A stretch of DNA of 64,000 bases from Streptomyces kronopolitis (GTDB lineage Bacteria; Actinomycetota; Actinomycetes; Streptomycetales; Streptomycetaceae). Below are positions 1 to 7,910 of this stretch, piece after piece. The stretch spans positions 1 through 64,000 of the forward strand of contig NZ_BMND01000031.1 of assembly GCF_014646275.1 (NCBI RefSeq). The letters run 5' to 3'. Each line of letters starts with the position of its first letter. Position 1 is the first letter of the stretch. The translations under genes and the position numbers were made by a program. The notes under the pieces are model-generated. The model saw only the letters and a list, made by a program, of their open reading frames with translations, made no database searches and had not been told where the DNA came from.

Positions 1-429
1 GCGGGTGGCTCGTGCGTCGGAGGCGGCGGCCCCTGGTGCAGTTGCGTGGTCTCGCTGCACTGCGCCTTGGCTCCGCCGTAGGCGGGTGCCCCGCAGCCCC
101 CGCCGCAGCAGAGCGGCCCGGCGGCGCCCCCGTCGTCCGGGGGCGGGTACGGAGCGGGCGGCCAGGCGCCAGGCAGCGGCGGCGGAGGCGGCAGTCAGGG
201 CGCGCGGATGGCCCGGGAGGCCGTGTCGCCGGCGGCGTCCGCGGGCGGCGGCCAGGGCGGGCCCGTGGCGGAGCCCTCGTACACGCCGCCGGAGCCCCCG
301 CCGGCGTCGATCGAGTACGACATGCCTGCCGAGGACGACGCCGACCTCGTCGACTCCGCGCTCAGCGGCCACGACCTGATCGTCCGCGAACTCGGCGCGA
401 CGGTGATCGAGGAGTTCAACAACGAGTAG
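1..429 (+). CDS. dnaX: DNA polymerase III subunit gamma/tau, C-terminal fragment
   Basis: The 3' end of the clamp-loader gamma/tau gene; its ATPase domains lie before the window. The last codons read IVRELGATVIEEFNNE, a tail I recognise from Streptomyces DnaX. It is preceded by an acidic stretch (EDDADLVDSALSGHD) and a Gly/Pro/Gln-rich linker, as usual for tau. The same frame holds an in-frame TAG at 79-81. Upstream of it frame 1 gives a Cys-rich, unfamiliar sequence, and frames 2 and 3 are open but Arg-rich. Coding is therefore secure only from 82 to 429; before that there may be a frameshift, a sequencing error or a real truncation. Location before ybaB and recR is the conserved order. Confidence 0.75.
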
Positions 430-587
430 ACGGCGCCCACAAGCGCCCCGGGCGGCCGCTGAGCAGGTCAGCAGACGTACACCGGACGTACATCCGTGCT
501 CCTCCCTCCGGCGTAGGGCGCGGGGGCGGTGAAACACGTAGGCTCGGGCTACCGCACCAATCGTTGTCGTATGGCAGGAGTCACGTC

Positions 588-938
588 GTGATCCCCGGTG
601 GTCAGCCCAATATGCAGCAGCTGCTTCAGCAGGCCCAGAAGATGCAGCAGGATCTCGCGGCCGCCCAGCAGGAGCTCGCGGAGACACCCGTCGAGGGCTC
701 CGCGGGCGGCGGCCTGGTCAAGGCCACGGTGACCGGCTCCGGTGAGCTCACGGGCCTGGTCATCGACCCCAAGGCGATCGACACCGACTCCGCGGAGGAG
801 ACGGCCGAGACGATCGCCGACCTCGTCCTGGCGGCGGTCCGGGACGCCAACGCCAGCGCCCAGCAGCTGCAGCAGCAGAAGCTCGGCCCGCTCGCCCAGG
901 GTCTGGGCGGTGGCGGAATCCCCGGTCTCCCCTTCTGA
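588..938 (+). CDS. ybaB: YbaB/EbfC family nucleoid-associated protein
   Basis: A 116-residue DNA-binding protein of the YbaB/EbfC family, a dimeric tweezer-like nucleoid protein usually encoded between dnaX and recR. The GTG start at 588 gives VIPGGQPNMQQLLQQAQKMQ, the typical Gln-rich N-terminal helix. The conserved core GGLVKATVTGSGELTGLVID and the C-terminal Gly-Leu-Pro-Phe end are present. An ATG at 612 is a possible shorter start. It lies 159 nt after dnaX and 51 nt before recR, so the three probably share a transcript. Role in repair with RecR is inferred from this conserved neighbourhood. Confidence 0.95.
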   Translation: MIPGGQPNMQQLLQQAQKMQQDLAAAQQELAETPVEGSAGGGLVKATVTGSGELTGLVIDPKAIDTDSAEETAETIADLVLAAVRDANASAQQLQQQKLGPLAQGLGGGGIPGLPF

Positions 939-989
939 GGAGTAGCCAACTAGCGTACGCAGCACGGCAGAAGAGAAAGAAGACGTTCC

Positions 990-1589
990 GTGTATGAAGG
1001 CGTGGTCCAGGACCTGATCGACGAGCTGGGCAGGCTGCCCGGCGTCGGTCCCAAGAGCGCGCAGCGGATCGCCTTCCACATTCTTCAGGCCGAGCCGACC
1101 GATGTCCGCCGGCTCGCGAACGCGCTGATGGAGGTCAAGGCGAAGGTCCGGTTCTGCGGCACCTGCGGCAATGTGGCGCAGGAGGAGCAGTGCCGGGTCT
1201 GCCTGGACCCCCGGCGCGATCCGGCGGTCATCTGCGTCGTGGAGGAGCCCAAGGACGTCGTGGCGATCGAGCGGACGCGTGAGTTCCGCGGTCGCTACCA
1301 CGTCCTCGGTGGGGCGATCAGCCCGATCGAGGGCGTGGGCCCCGACGACCTGCGGATCAGGGAACTGCTGGCCAGGCTCGCGGACGGCACCGTCACCGAG
1401 CTGATTTTGGCCACCGACCCGAATCTGGAGGGCGAGGCCACGGCCACCTATCTGGCCCGCATGATCAAACCCATGGGCCTGAGAGTGACGCGACTGGCCA
1501 GCGGACTGCCGGTCGGGGGCGATCTGGAGTACGCGGACGAGGTCACGCTCGGGCGGGCCTTCGAAGGGAGGAGACTTCTCGATGTCTGA
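990..1589 (+). CDS. recR: recombination mediator protein RecR
   Basis: 199-residue RecR, which with RecF/RecO loads RecA on single-stranded gaps. Visible in order are a helix-hairpin-helix (GRLPGVGPKSAQRIAFH, about residues 14-30), a C4 zinc finger (Cys56, Cys59, Cys68, Cys71), and a Toprim domain starting VVEEPKDVVAIER with the GAISPIEGVGPDDLRI segment. Start is GTG at 990. The gene overlaps the next one by 8 nt, so the two are probably translationally coupled. Confidence 0.97.
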   Translation: MYEGVVQDLIDELGRLPGVGPKSAQRIAFHILQAEPTDVRRLANALMEVKAKVRFCGTCGNVAQEEQCRVCLDPRRDPAVICVVEEPKDVVAIERTREFRGRYHVLGGAISPIEGVGPDDLRIRELLARLADGTVTELILATDPNLEGEATATYLARMIKPMGLRVTRLASGLPVGGDLEYADEVTLGRAFEGRRLLDV

Positions 1590-2244
1590 TGCCACGCTGC
1601 ACAACGCGACACAGGACCCGGACGACTTCGCCGTATCGATCTCCGACTCGATCGAGAGCTTCATCGTCGCGGTGACCGAGGTCGCCAAGGGCGACGAGCC
1701 GGACAGCGCGGTGCCCTTCCTGCTGCTGGAGATCTCCCAGCTGCTGCTGACCGGCGGCCGCCTGGGGGCCCACGAGGACTTCGTCCCCGACGAGCGCTAC
1801 GAGCCGGACATCGGCCCGGAGGCGGACGTCGACGAACTGCGTGAGCGCTTCGCGACCCTGCTCGACCCGGTGGACGTCTACTCCGAGGTCTTCGACCCGT
1901 ACGTGCCGCGCAGCGAGCCGGTCGCCAGCCGCATCTCCGACGACCTGGCCGACATCATCACCGATCTGCGCCACGGCCTGGCGCACTACCGCGCGGGCCG
2001 GGTCAGCGAGGCCCTGTGGTGGTGGCAGTTCTCCTACCTCTCCAACTGGGGCCCGACCGCCTCGGCCGCGCTGCGCGCGCTGCAGTCGCTGGTCGCCCAT
2101 GTGCGCCTCGACCAGCCGCTGGTCGAGCTGGACGGCCTGGACACCGACAGCGACGTCACCGGCGACGAGGAGCGGCTCGCCGAGGAGGCCGGCCGGGTCA
2201 TGGCGGCGGAGATCGCGGGCCCGCTGGGGCTGCGGGGAAGCTGA
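1582..2244 (+). CDS. DUF5063 domain-containing protein
   Basis: 220-residue acidic, soluble protein of the DUF5063 family, which in Streptomyces regularly follows recR. No catalytic motif is evident. The sequence is helical and Asp/Glu-rich, with a Trp-rich segment (EALWWWQFSYLSNWG, about residues 137-151) near the middle. The ATG at 1582 has a good GGAGGAG Shine-Dalgarno inside the recR 3' end and overlaps recR by 8 nt. Function unknown; the tight coupling suggests it is made together with RecR. Confidence 0.85.
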   Translation: MSDATLHNATQDPDDFAVSISDSIESFIVAVTEVAKGDEPDSAVPFLLLEISQLLLTGGRLGAHEDFVPDERYEPDIGPEADVDELRERFATLLDPVDVYSEVFDPYVPRSEPVASRISDDLADIITDLRHGLAHYRAGRVSEALWWWQFSYLSNWGPTASAALRALQSLVAHVRLDQPLVELDGLDTDSDVTGDEERLAEEAGRVMAAEIAGPLGLRGS

Positions 2245-2642
2245 GCCCGGGGGCGGCCGCCCGGGGCCGTGCGCCCCGTCCGGCGTCCCCCGCCGGGGCG
2301 CGCGAGGCGCCCGGCGCCGTCCGCCGCGTGATGCCCCGCGCCGTGGCCGGACCCTGTGAGCTGGGTTACGTTTTCGTGTGTACCGGGCTGGAGCGGGCAT
2401 GTGCTCGCCGGGCAGGCGCAACGGTGCGCCGTGTGGATACCGCCCGCGGGACGCGGAACTCACGAGTTCAGGTGGCCATGGTGATCAAGCCGATCACGGT
2501 GGTCAAGGAGTGAGTCACGCGTCTCACGATGCGGTATCAGCAGGGCGGATTCCGCTTGCTCGTTAGACTGAGCCGACCGCAGTACCCCCATTTCCGGGGG
2601 TCCGGGAGGAAACTCCCGATGAGACAGTTGCGAGGAGCGCAC
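2245..2642 (+). promoter_or_regulatory. ask upstream region
   Basis: 398 nt without a long gene. It holds a GC palindrome just after the DUF5063 stop (2251-2262), a possible 11-codon leader ORF (2478-2513), two small inverted repeats (GTGATC-5-GATCAC at 2481-2497; GTGAG-8-CTCAC at 2510-2527), a TAGACT -10-like hexamer at 2564-2569 without a clear -35, and a C5/G5 hairpin at 2584-2601 close to the ask ribosome binding site. The ask promoter should lie here. Confidence 0.5.
2478..2513 (+). CDS. possible 11-residue leader peptide before ask
   Basis: ATG at 2478 reads MVIKPITVVKE and stops at 2511-2513, 129 nt before the ask start. Five of 11 residues are Ile, Lys or Thr, end products of the aspartate pathway, and the ORF overlaps a perfect 6-bp inverted repeat. 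A second inverted repeat spans its stop codon. This resembles a transcription-attenuation leader. The Shine-Dalgarno (GGTGG, only 2 nt from ATG) is weak and the TAGACT hexamer lies downstream of it, so it could equally be chance. Confidence 0.25.
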   Translation: MVIKPITVVKE

Positions 2643-3914
2643 GTGGGCCTTGTCGTGCAGAAGTACGGCGGCTCATCCGTTGCGGATGCCGAGGGCATCA
2701 AGCGCGTTGCCAAGCGAGTCGTCGAAGCCAAGAAGAACGGCAACCAGGTTGTCGTGGTGGTTTCGGCGATGGGCGACACGACGGACGAGCTGATCGATCT
2801 CGCGCAGGAAGTGTCCCCGATTCCGTCGGGGCGCGAGTTCGACATGCTGCTGACCGCCGGAGAGCGGATCTCCATGGCCCTGCTGGCGATGGCGATCAAA
2901 AACCTCGGTCACGAGGCGCAGTCCTTCACCGGTAGCCAGGCCGGTGTCATCACCGATTCCGTGCACAACAAGGCACGGATCATCGATGTCACGCCGGGCC
3001 GGATCAAGACCTCCGTCGACGAGGGCAACATCGCCATCGTCGCCGGCTTCCAGGGCGTGTCCCAGGACAAGAAGGACATCACGACGCTGGGCCGCGGCGG
3101 GTCGGACACGACCGCCGTCGCGCTGGCGGCCGCCCTGGACGCCGATGTCTGTGAGATCTACACCGACGTGGACGGTGTCTTCACCGCCGACCCGCGGGTC
3201 GTGAAGAAGGCCCGGAAGATCGACTGGATCTCCTTCGAGGACATGCTGGAGCTGGCCAGCTCCGGATCCAAGGTGCTGCTGCACCGCTGCGTCGAGTACG
3301 CACGCCGTTACAACATCCCGATCCATGTCCGCTCGTCCTTCTCGGGACTGCAGGGCACGTGGGTCAGCAACGAACCGCAAGGGGACCAGCCGATGGAGCA
3401 GGCAATCATCTCGGGCGTCGCACATGACACCTCCGAGGCGAAGGTCACGGTCGTCGGGGTCCCGGACAAGCCGGGCGAGGCCGCGCGCATCTTCCGTGCG
3501 ATCGCGGACTCCGAGGTCAACATCGACATGGTCGTGCAGAACGTGTCCGCCGCGTCGACCGGTCTGACCGACATCTCCTTCACGCTGCCCAAGACGGAGG
3601 GCCGCAAGGCCGTCGCGGCCCTGGAGAAGACCCGTGCGGCGGTCGGCTTCGACTCGCTGCGCTACGACGACCAGATCGCCAAGATCTCGCTGGTCGGCGC
3701 GGGCATGAAGACCAACCCGGGCGTCACGGCGACCTTCTTCGAGGCGCTGTCGAACGCCGGCGTGAACATCGAGCTCATCTCGACCTCCGAGATCCGCATC
3801 TCGGTCGTCACCCGCGCCGATGACGTGAACGAGGCCGTGCGCGCCGTCCACACCGCCTTCGGACTCGACACGGACAGTGACGAGGCCGTGGTCTATGGCG
3901 GCACCGGGCGATGA
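2643..3914 (+). CDS. ask: aspartate kinase, alpha subunit
   Basis: 423-residue aspartokinase, the first step of lysine, threonine, methionine and diaminopimelate synthesis. The N-terminal kinase domain begins VVQKYGGSSVADAEGI (KYGGSS signature) and contains GRGGSDTTAVALAAAL and the EIYTDVDGVFTADPR substrate loop. The C-terminal half has two ACT domains (KVTVVGVPDKPGEAARIF and KISLVGAGMKTNPGVTATFF) for feedback by lysine and threonine. The GTG at 2643 is preceded by GAGGAG. It overlaps asd by ATGA. An internal start at 3393 probably also makes the beta subunit. Confidence 0.97.
   Translation: MGLVVQKYGGSSVADAEGIKRVAKRVVEAKKNGNQVVVVVSAMGDTTDELIDLAQEVSPIPSGREFDMLLTAGERISMALLAMAIKNLGHEAQSFTGSQAGVITDSVHNKARIIDVTPGRIKTSVDEGNIAIVAGFQGVSQDKKDITTLGRGGSDTTAVALAAALDADVCEIYTDVDGVFTADPRVVKKARKIDWISFEDMLELASSGSKVLLHRCVEYARRYNIPIHVRSSFSGLQGTWVSNEPQGDQPMEQAIISGVAHDTSEAKVTVVGVPDKPGEAARIFRAIADSEVNIDMVVQNVSAASTGLTDISFTLPKTEGRKAVAALEKTRAAVGFDSLRYDDQIAKISLVGAGMKTNPGVTATFFEALSNAGVNIELISTSEIRISVVTRADDVNEAVRAVHTAFGLDTDSDEAVVYGGTGR
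3393..3914 (+). CDS. aspartate kinase beta subunit (internal in-frame start)
   Basis: In Corynebacterium and Bacillus LysC is an alpha2-beta2 enzyme whose beta subunit is translated from an internal start at the ACT domains. Here ATG 3393 (Met251 of Ask, MEQAIISGVAHDTSEAKVT) sits at the equivalent place. It is preceded by AAGGGGA at 3379-3385 with 7-nt spacing, a better Shine-Dalgarno than expected by chance inside a gene. The product would be 173 residues of tandem ACT domains. Confidence 0.6.
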   Translation: MEQAIISGVAHDTSEAKVTVVGVPDKPGEAARIFRAIADSEVNIDMVVQNVSAASTGLTDISFTLPKTEGRKAVAALEKTRAAVGFDSLRYDDQIAKISLVGAGMKTNPGVTATFFEALSNAGVNIELISTSEIRISVVTRADDVNEAVRAVHTAFGLDTDSDEAVVYGGTGR

Positions 3915-5041
3915 TTCCGGCCGAGGCGGGCCGTCCGTCCCACGCTGACTCGGCGGGGGCGGACGCCCGCCCGGCCGCCCGGCCGCAGCTCGCCGTCGTC
4001 GGTGCCACGGGCACCGTCGGCGGCGTTCTGCTGGGCATCCTCTCCGAGCACGCCGACATCTGGGGCGAGATCCGGCTGATCGCCTCCCCCCGCTCGGCCG
4101 GCCGCAAGCTGACCGTGCGCGGTACGGAGGTGGAGGTCGTCGCGCTGAGCGAGGAGGCCTTCGACGGCATCGACGTGGCGATGTTCGACGTCCCCGACGA
4201 GGTCGCCGCCCAGTGGGCGCCGGTCGCGGTGTCCAAGGGCGCGGTGGTCGTGGACAACTCCGGCGCCTTCCGGATGGACCCGGACGTGCCGCTGGTCGTC
4301 CCCGAGGTCAACGCGCACGCGGCACGGGTGCGCCCGCGCGGCATCATCGCCAACCCGAACTGCACGACGCTCTCGATGATCGTCGCGCTGGGGGCGCTGC
4401 ACGCCGAGTACGGGCTGAGCGAGCTGATCGTCTCCTCCTACCAGGCCGTTTCCGGGGTGGGGCGGGCCGGCATCGACACCCTGCGCGGGCAGCTGTCCGC
4501 GGTGGCCGGCACGGAGCTGGGGACCGCGCCCGGCGATGTGCGGCGGGCCGCCGGGGACACCCTGGGGCCGTTCCCGGCGCCGATCGCGCTCAATGTGGTG
4601 CCCTGGGCCGGCTCGCTCCAGGAGGACGGCTGGTCCTCCGAGGAACTCAAGATCCGCGACGAGTCCCGCAAGATCCTCGGGCTGCCGGACCTGCCGGTCA
4701 CCGCGACCTGCGTACGGGTGCCGGTGCTCACCACCCACTCGCTGTCCGTGCACGCCCGCTTCGAGAACGAGGTCACGGTCCGCGGCGCCCACGAGATCCT
4801 GGCCGCGGCTCCCGGGGTGGTCCTGTGCGACGATCCGGCCGAGGACGAGTACCCCACCCCCTCCGATGTCGTCGGCACGGATCCGACCTGGGTCGGGCGG
4901 GTGCGCCGTTCGCTGGACGACCCGCGGGCGCTGGAGCTGTTCCTGTGCGGGGACAATCTGCGCAAGGGGGCGGCGCTGAACACCGCGCAGGTGGGGGAGC
5001 TGGTGGCGGCGGAGCTGCGGGGGCGGCACGCCCAGCGGTAG
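3911..5041 (+). CDS. asd: aspartate-semialdehyde dehydrogenase
   Basis: 376-residue NADPH-dependent enzyme converting aspartyl phosphate to aspartate semialdehyde, the step after Ask. The Rossmann motif AVVGATGTVGGVLL lies near residues 28-41. The active-site cysteine is Cys151 in ANPNCTTLSMI. The ATG overlaps the ask stop codon (ATGA), so the pair is translationally coupled. The first 25 residues are a non-conserved Ala-rich extension, so a slightly later start is possible, but the overlap favours this one. Confidence 0.96.
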   Translation: MIPAEAGRPSHADSAGADARPAARPQLAVVGATGTVGGVLLGILSEHADIWGEIRLIASPRSAGRKLTVRGTEVEVVALSEEAFDGIDVAMFDVPDEVAAQWAPVAVSKGAVVVDNSGAFRMDPDVPLVVPEVNAHAARVRPRGIIANPNCTTLSMIVALGALHAEYGLSELIVSSYQAVSGVGRAGIDTLRGQLSAVAGTELGTAPGDVRRAAGDTLGPFPAPIALNVVPWAGSLQEDGWSSEELKIRDESRKILGLPDLPVTATCVRVPVLTTHSLSVHARFENEVTVRGAHEILAAAPGVVLCDDPAEDEYPTPSDVVGTDPTWVGRVRRSLDDPRALELFLCGDNLRKGAALNTAQVGELVAAELRGRHAQR

Positions 5042-5436
5042 CGGGCGCGGATCGGGGCTCGGGCCCTGTGGCGTACGCGACTTGGCGCGATCGGTCGCCG
5101 TACGCCGACCATCTGGGAGATACTTTGCGAGGCGTGTGAAGATTATGTGAGCGAATCGCCGGTGCCCCTCTCTTGATCTGGGCTGACGATCCGTTCGACC
5201 ATGCGCTCCCCGCCACGCTGCAACCGGCAGTCGGGCGGGGCGCGTCTTTGTGGCCGCCCCTCAAGGGGTGGCCCGGGGGACCCGCGGGCCGCACGATGCG
5301 CTCCGGCCGGCGGGCGTGCGCGTAGGGGAAAACAGGGCATTCAGGAAGAGCTGGTACGCATGAGGGCATTTGATGCATCGTCAAAAGCGGTGCCTTGCGC
5401 GTACAACCCTTGTGGGGGGAAGCGTGTCCAACAAGC
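5042..5436 (+). promoter_or_regulatory. intergenic region asd to sigma factor
   Basis: 395 nt with no convincing gene. It should contain the promoter of the sigma-factor operon. I see no strong terminator for asd and no clear sigma-type hexamer pair; short ORFs here lack Streptomyces codon bias. Confidence 0.4.
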
Positions 5437-6102
5437 GTGGCAGAGGTACTCGGATTCACCATCGCCCCAGCGGGCGCAGCGGCCGGCACGGCAGTGCGCC
5501 CGCCGCGTTCCCGTGTGGCCGGGAGCATGCCGGTGATCGCTCCCTGGCCCGCCGCGCGACCCGCACAGATCCCACCGCAACGCGGGGAATCTGACGACGC
5601 GATGGCAGCGGGCACCACGGTCGACCACCTCACCGAGACCTATCGCGCGCACTACCGCTCCCTGCTGGGGCTCGCCGCGCTGCTCCTCGACGACACCGCC
5701 TCCTGCGAGGACGTCGTCCAGGAGGCCTTCATCCGCGTGCACTCCGCACGCGGACGGGTGCGCGAGCCCGAGAAGACCCTCGCCTACCTCCGGCAGACCG
5801 TCGTCAACCTCTCGCGCTCCGCGCTGCGCCGCCGCATCCTCGGGCTCAAGCTGCTCTCCAAGCCGATGCCCGACATGGCGAGCGCCGAGGAGGGTGCCTA
5901 CGACCTGCTGGAACGGGACCAGCTGATCCAGGCGATGCGCGGACTCCAACGCCGGCAGCGCGAGGTGCTGGTGCTGCGCTACTTCGCCGACATGACCGAG
6001 GCGCAGGTCGCCGAGACGCTGGGAATATCGCTCGGCTCCGTCAAGGCCTACGGGTCGCGGGGCATCGCGGCGCTCCGCGTCGCCATGGAGACCCCGGCAT
6101 GA
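5437..6102 (+). CDS. SigE-family (ECF-like) RNA polymerase sigma factor
   Basis: About 221 residues. Region 2 is AHYRSLLGLAALLLDDTASCEDVVQEAFIRVH. Region 4 carries the helix-turn-helix ALRGLQRRQREVLVLRYFADMT with LGISLGSVKAYGSRG. A 60-residue N-terminal extension with VIAPWPAARPAQIP is atypical for ECF factors but recurs in this family. I chose GTG 5437 (VAEVLGF); a TTG at 5395 would add 14 residues. The stop overlaps the next gene (ATGA at 6099), so the downstream membrane protein is likely its regulatory partner. Confidence 0.85.
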   Translation: MAEVLGFTIAPAGAAAGTAVRPPRSRVAGSMPVIAPWPAARPAQIPPQRGESDDAMAAGTTVDHLTETYRAHYRSLLGLAALLLDDTASCEDVVQEAFIRVHSARGRVREPEKTLAYLRQTVVNLSRSALRRRILGLKLLSKPMPDMASAEEGAYDLLERDQLIQAMRGLQRRQREVLVLRYFADMTEAQVAETLGISLGSVKAYGSRGIAALRVAMETPA

Positions 6103-7820
6103 ACGGCACGACGTCCGGCCGGTACGACCCGTACGACTCGCGGGGCACGCGCGACGCGAGCCCCCCGCCCACCGCACACACCCCGATCACCCTGAGAGAC
6201 CCCGGCACCCCACCCCACCCCACAGACCCCATGCACCACCGCACACCCCACGGCAACCGGCTCGCCCCGACCGGCCCCCCGCCTCCCGGCGCCCCGTACG
6301 GCTCCCCCGACGAGCACCGGCGCCCGGGCACGCCCGGCGCGGAGGGGCGGCACGCCGGCGCGCGGGGCAGGCCCGGCGAGACGGCGCGCGGACTGTGCGC
6401 GGCGCGTACGGCCCAGGGGCCCGGGGGCGACGGGCCCGAGGACCACCGGCGCGGCATCCCGTGCGGGAAAGGGGCGAATTCCGGCCAAGAATCCGGCAAC
6501 GGCGATGACATCGCTGTCGGGGCGGCCGCACCGGACACCGCCGCACCGGACACGGCGGACACCGGTGACGCGGCCGACCCCTCCCCGTGCGACTCCCCGT
6601 ACGCCGAACACGGCAGGCGCGCCTACGACCACGACGAGGGGCACGCCTACGACAGCCGCGGCAGCCGCCCCTACGACGGCGAGCACGTTCATGCCTACGA
6701 CCGCGCGGCCTCCGGCAGCAGCGGCCCCGACGGCGGCGCCTTCGGCGGCGGGAGCGGCGGCTCCGGCGAGGGACCCGGATCCGGCCATCCCACGGGCGGC
6801 TTCGGCGGCGAGGACGACCTGCGGCGGCTGCTGCAGTCCCGCGTCGGCGACCTCGAACCCTCCCCGGACGCACTGGAGCAGCTGCGCCGTGCCGTGCCAG
6901 CCCGTCGGCAGCGCCGCCGCCATGCCGTAGTGGGCGCCGCGGCCGCACTGCTGCTCGGCGGCACGTCCATCCCCGCCATGGTCCATGTGGCGAACCTCGC
7001 CGACAGCTCCGGGGAGCGGCCCGCCAACACGGCGAGCAGCCGGCACACCCAGGGCGGCGCCGAGGGCGTCCACGGCGAGGGCACCGAGCAGGCCGGGCCC
7101 CGGCCGCCCGGCGCGGGCGGCGGGCCGCCGGGCGCGGACCGGCACGGCGGCAGGGACCGGACCGCGGGCAAGAACGGCGCGGGCCACGGAGCGGGCGCCG
7201 GCACCCCGGCCCCGGACGAGACCATGGACGTCACCTCTCCGGTCTGCGGGCGCGAACAGCTCGGCCAGGGCACCAGCACGGTCGGCACGGCGGACTCCGC
7301 GGGCCGCGTCTACGGCGCGTTCCGGGTGGTCAACACCTCCAGCACCGCGTGCTCCGTGGACGGCGGCGGCACCGTCGGCGTGGTCGCACAGGGCTCCACC
7401 AACCCCGACCGCATCCATGTCGTCGACCACACCTCCGGCGACGAAGCCACCGGCCTGCCCGACCCGGCCACCACCCCTGACCAGCTGGTTCTCAAGCCGG
7501 GGGAGTCCTACGAGGTCAAGTTCGCCTGGATCCCGCAGTCCGGCGGCGGCGCCACCGGCTGCGCCAACCCCGGGCCCTCGCCGACCCCCGAGCCCACCAA
7601 GGACGCCGGACAGTCCGCGGACACCGGGTCCACGGCGGCGGGTGACGGCGGCGGCCAGGCGGGCGGCGACACGGGCTCCGGCGACAGCGGGGCCGCGGCC
7701 GGCGGCATCGTCCTCAGCCACACCCCGGAGGCCGGCGAGCCCGCCGCGGCCGACGCCAAGGTCGCGGACGCGTGCGCCGGGACCGTCTACCGCACGGAAG
7801 CGCTGGCGGCGCCGCGCTAG
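6099..7820 (+). CDS. membrane-anchored hypothetical protein coupled to the sigma factor
   Basis: 573 residues. The first 230 are Pro/Gly/Asp/His-rich and probably disordered. A conserved-looking block follows (about 235-272, DDLRRLLQSRVGDLEPSPDALEQL with an Arg-rich end), then a membrane segment (about 275-295, VVGAAAALLLGGTSIPAMVH). An exported half comes after a Gly/Pro linker, with paired cysteines and an Ig-like FRVVNTSSTACSVDGGGTV region, ending Pro/Gly-rich. The topology fits a single-pass anti-sigma factor or a sigma-linked surface protein, but no zinc anti-sigma motif is present. Coupled to the sigma gene by ATGA. Function not known; the long N-terminal extension might be non-native. 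Confidence 0.75.
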   Translation: MNGTTSGRYDPYDSRGTRDASPPPTAHTPITLRDPGTPPHPTDPMHHRTPHGNRLAPTGPPPPGAPYGSPDEHRRPGTPGAEGRHAGARGRPGETARGLCAARTAQGPGGDGPEDHRRGIPCGKGANSGQESGNGDDIAVGAAAPDTAAPDTADTGDAADPSPCDSPYAEHGRRAYDHDEGHAYDSRGSRPYDGEHVHAYDRAASGSSGPDGGAFGGGSGGSGEGPGSGHPTGGFGGEDDLRRLLQSRVGDLEPSPDALEQLRRAVPARRQRRRHAVVGAAAALLLGGTSIPAMVHVANLADSSGERPANTASSRHTQGGAEGVHGEGTEQAGPRPPGAGGGPPGADRHGGRDRTAGKNGAGHGAGAGTPAPDETMDVTSPVCGREQLGQGTSTVGTADSAGRVYGAFRVVNTSSTACSVDGGGTVGVVAQGSTNPDRIHVVDHTSGDEATGLPDPATTPDQLVLKPGESYEVKFAWIPQSGGGATGCANPGPSPTPEPTKDAGQSADTGSTAAGDGGGQAGGDTGSGDSGAAAGGIVLSHTPEAGEPAAADAKVADACAGTVYRTEALAAPR

Positions 7821-7910
7821 GCGTCCGGTCCGGGGAAGTGCCAGGTCCCGGTGGGCGGGGCCCGGTGCGGAGGGGGCGGTGCGGCCCGATGGCGGGGGCC
7901 CCGTACCGTT

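Noticed and set aside
12..938. 308-codon frame joining the dnaX region and ybaB
   Set aside because: Only its last part (from 588) is YbaB; the upstream part is Arg-rich noncoding-frame translation, while the DnaX tail lies in another frame.
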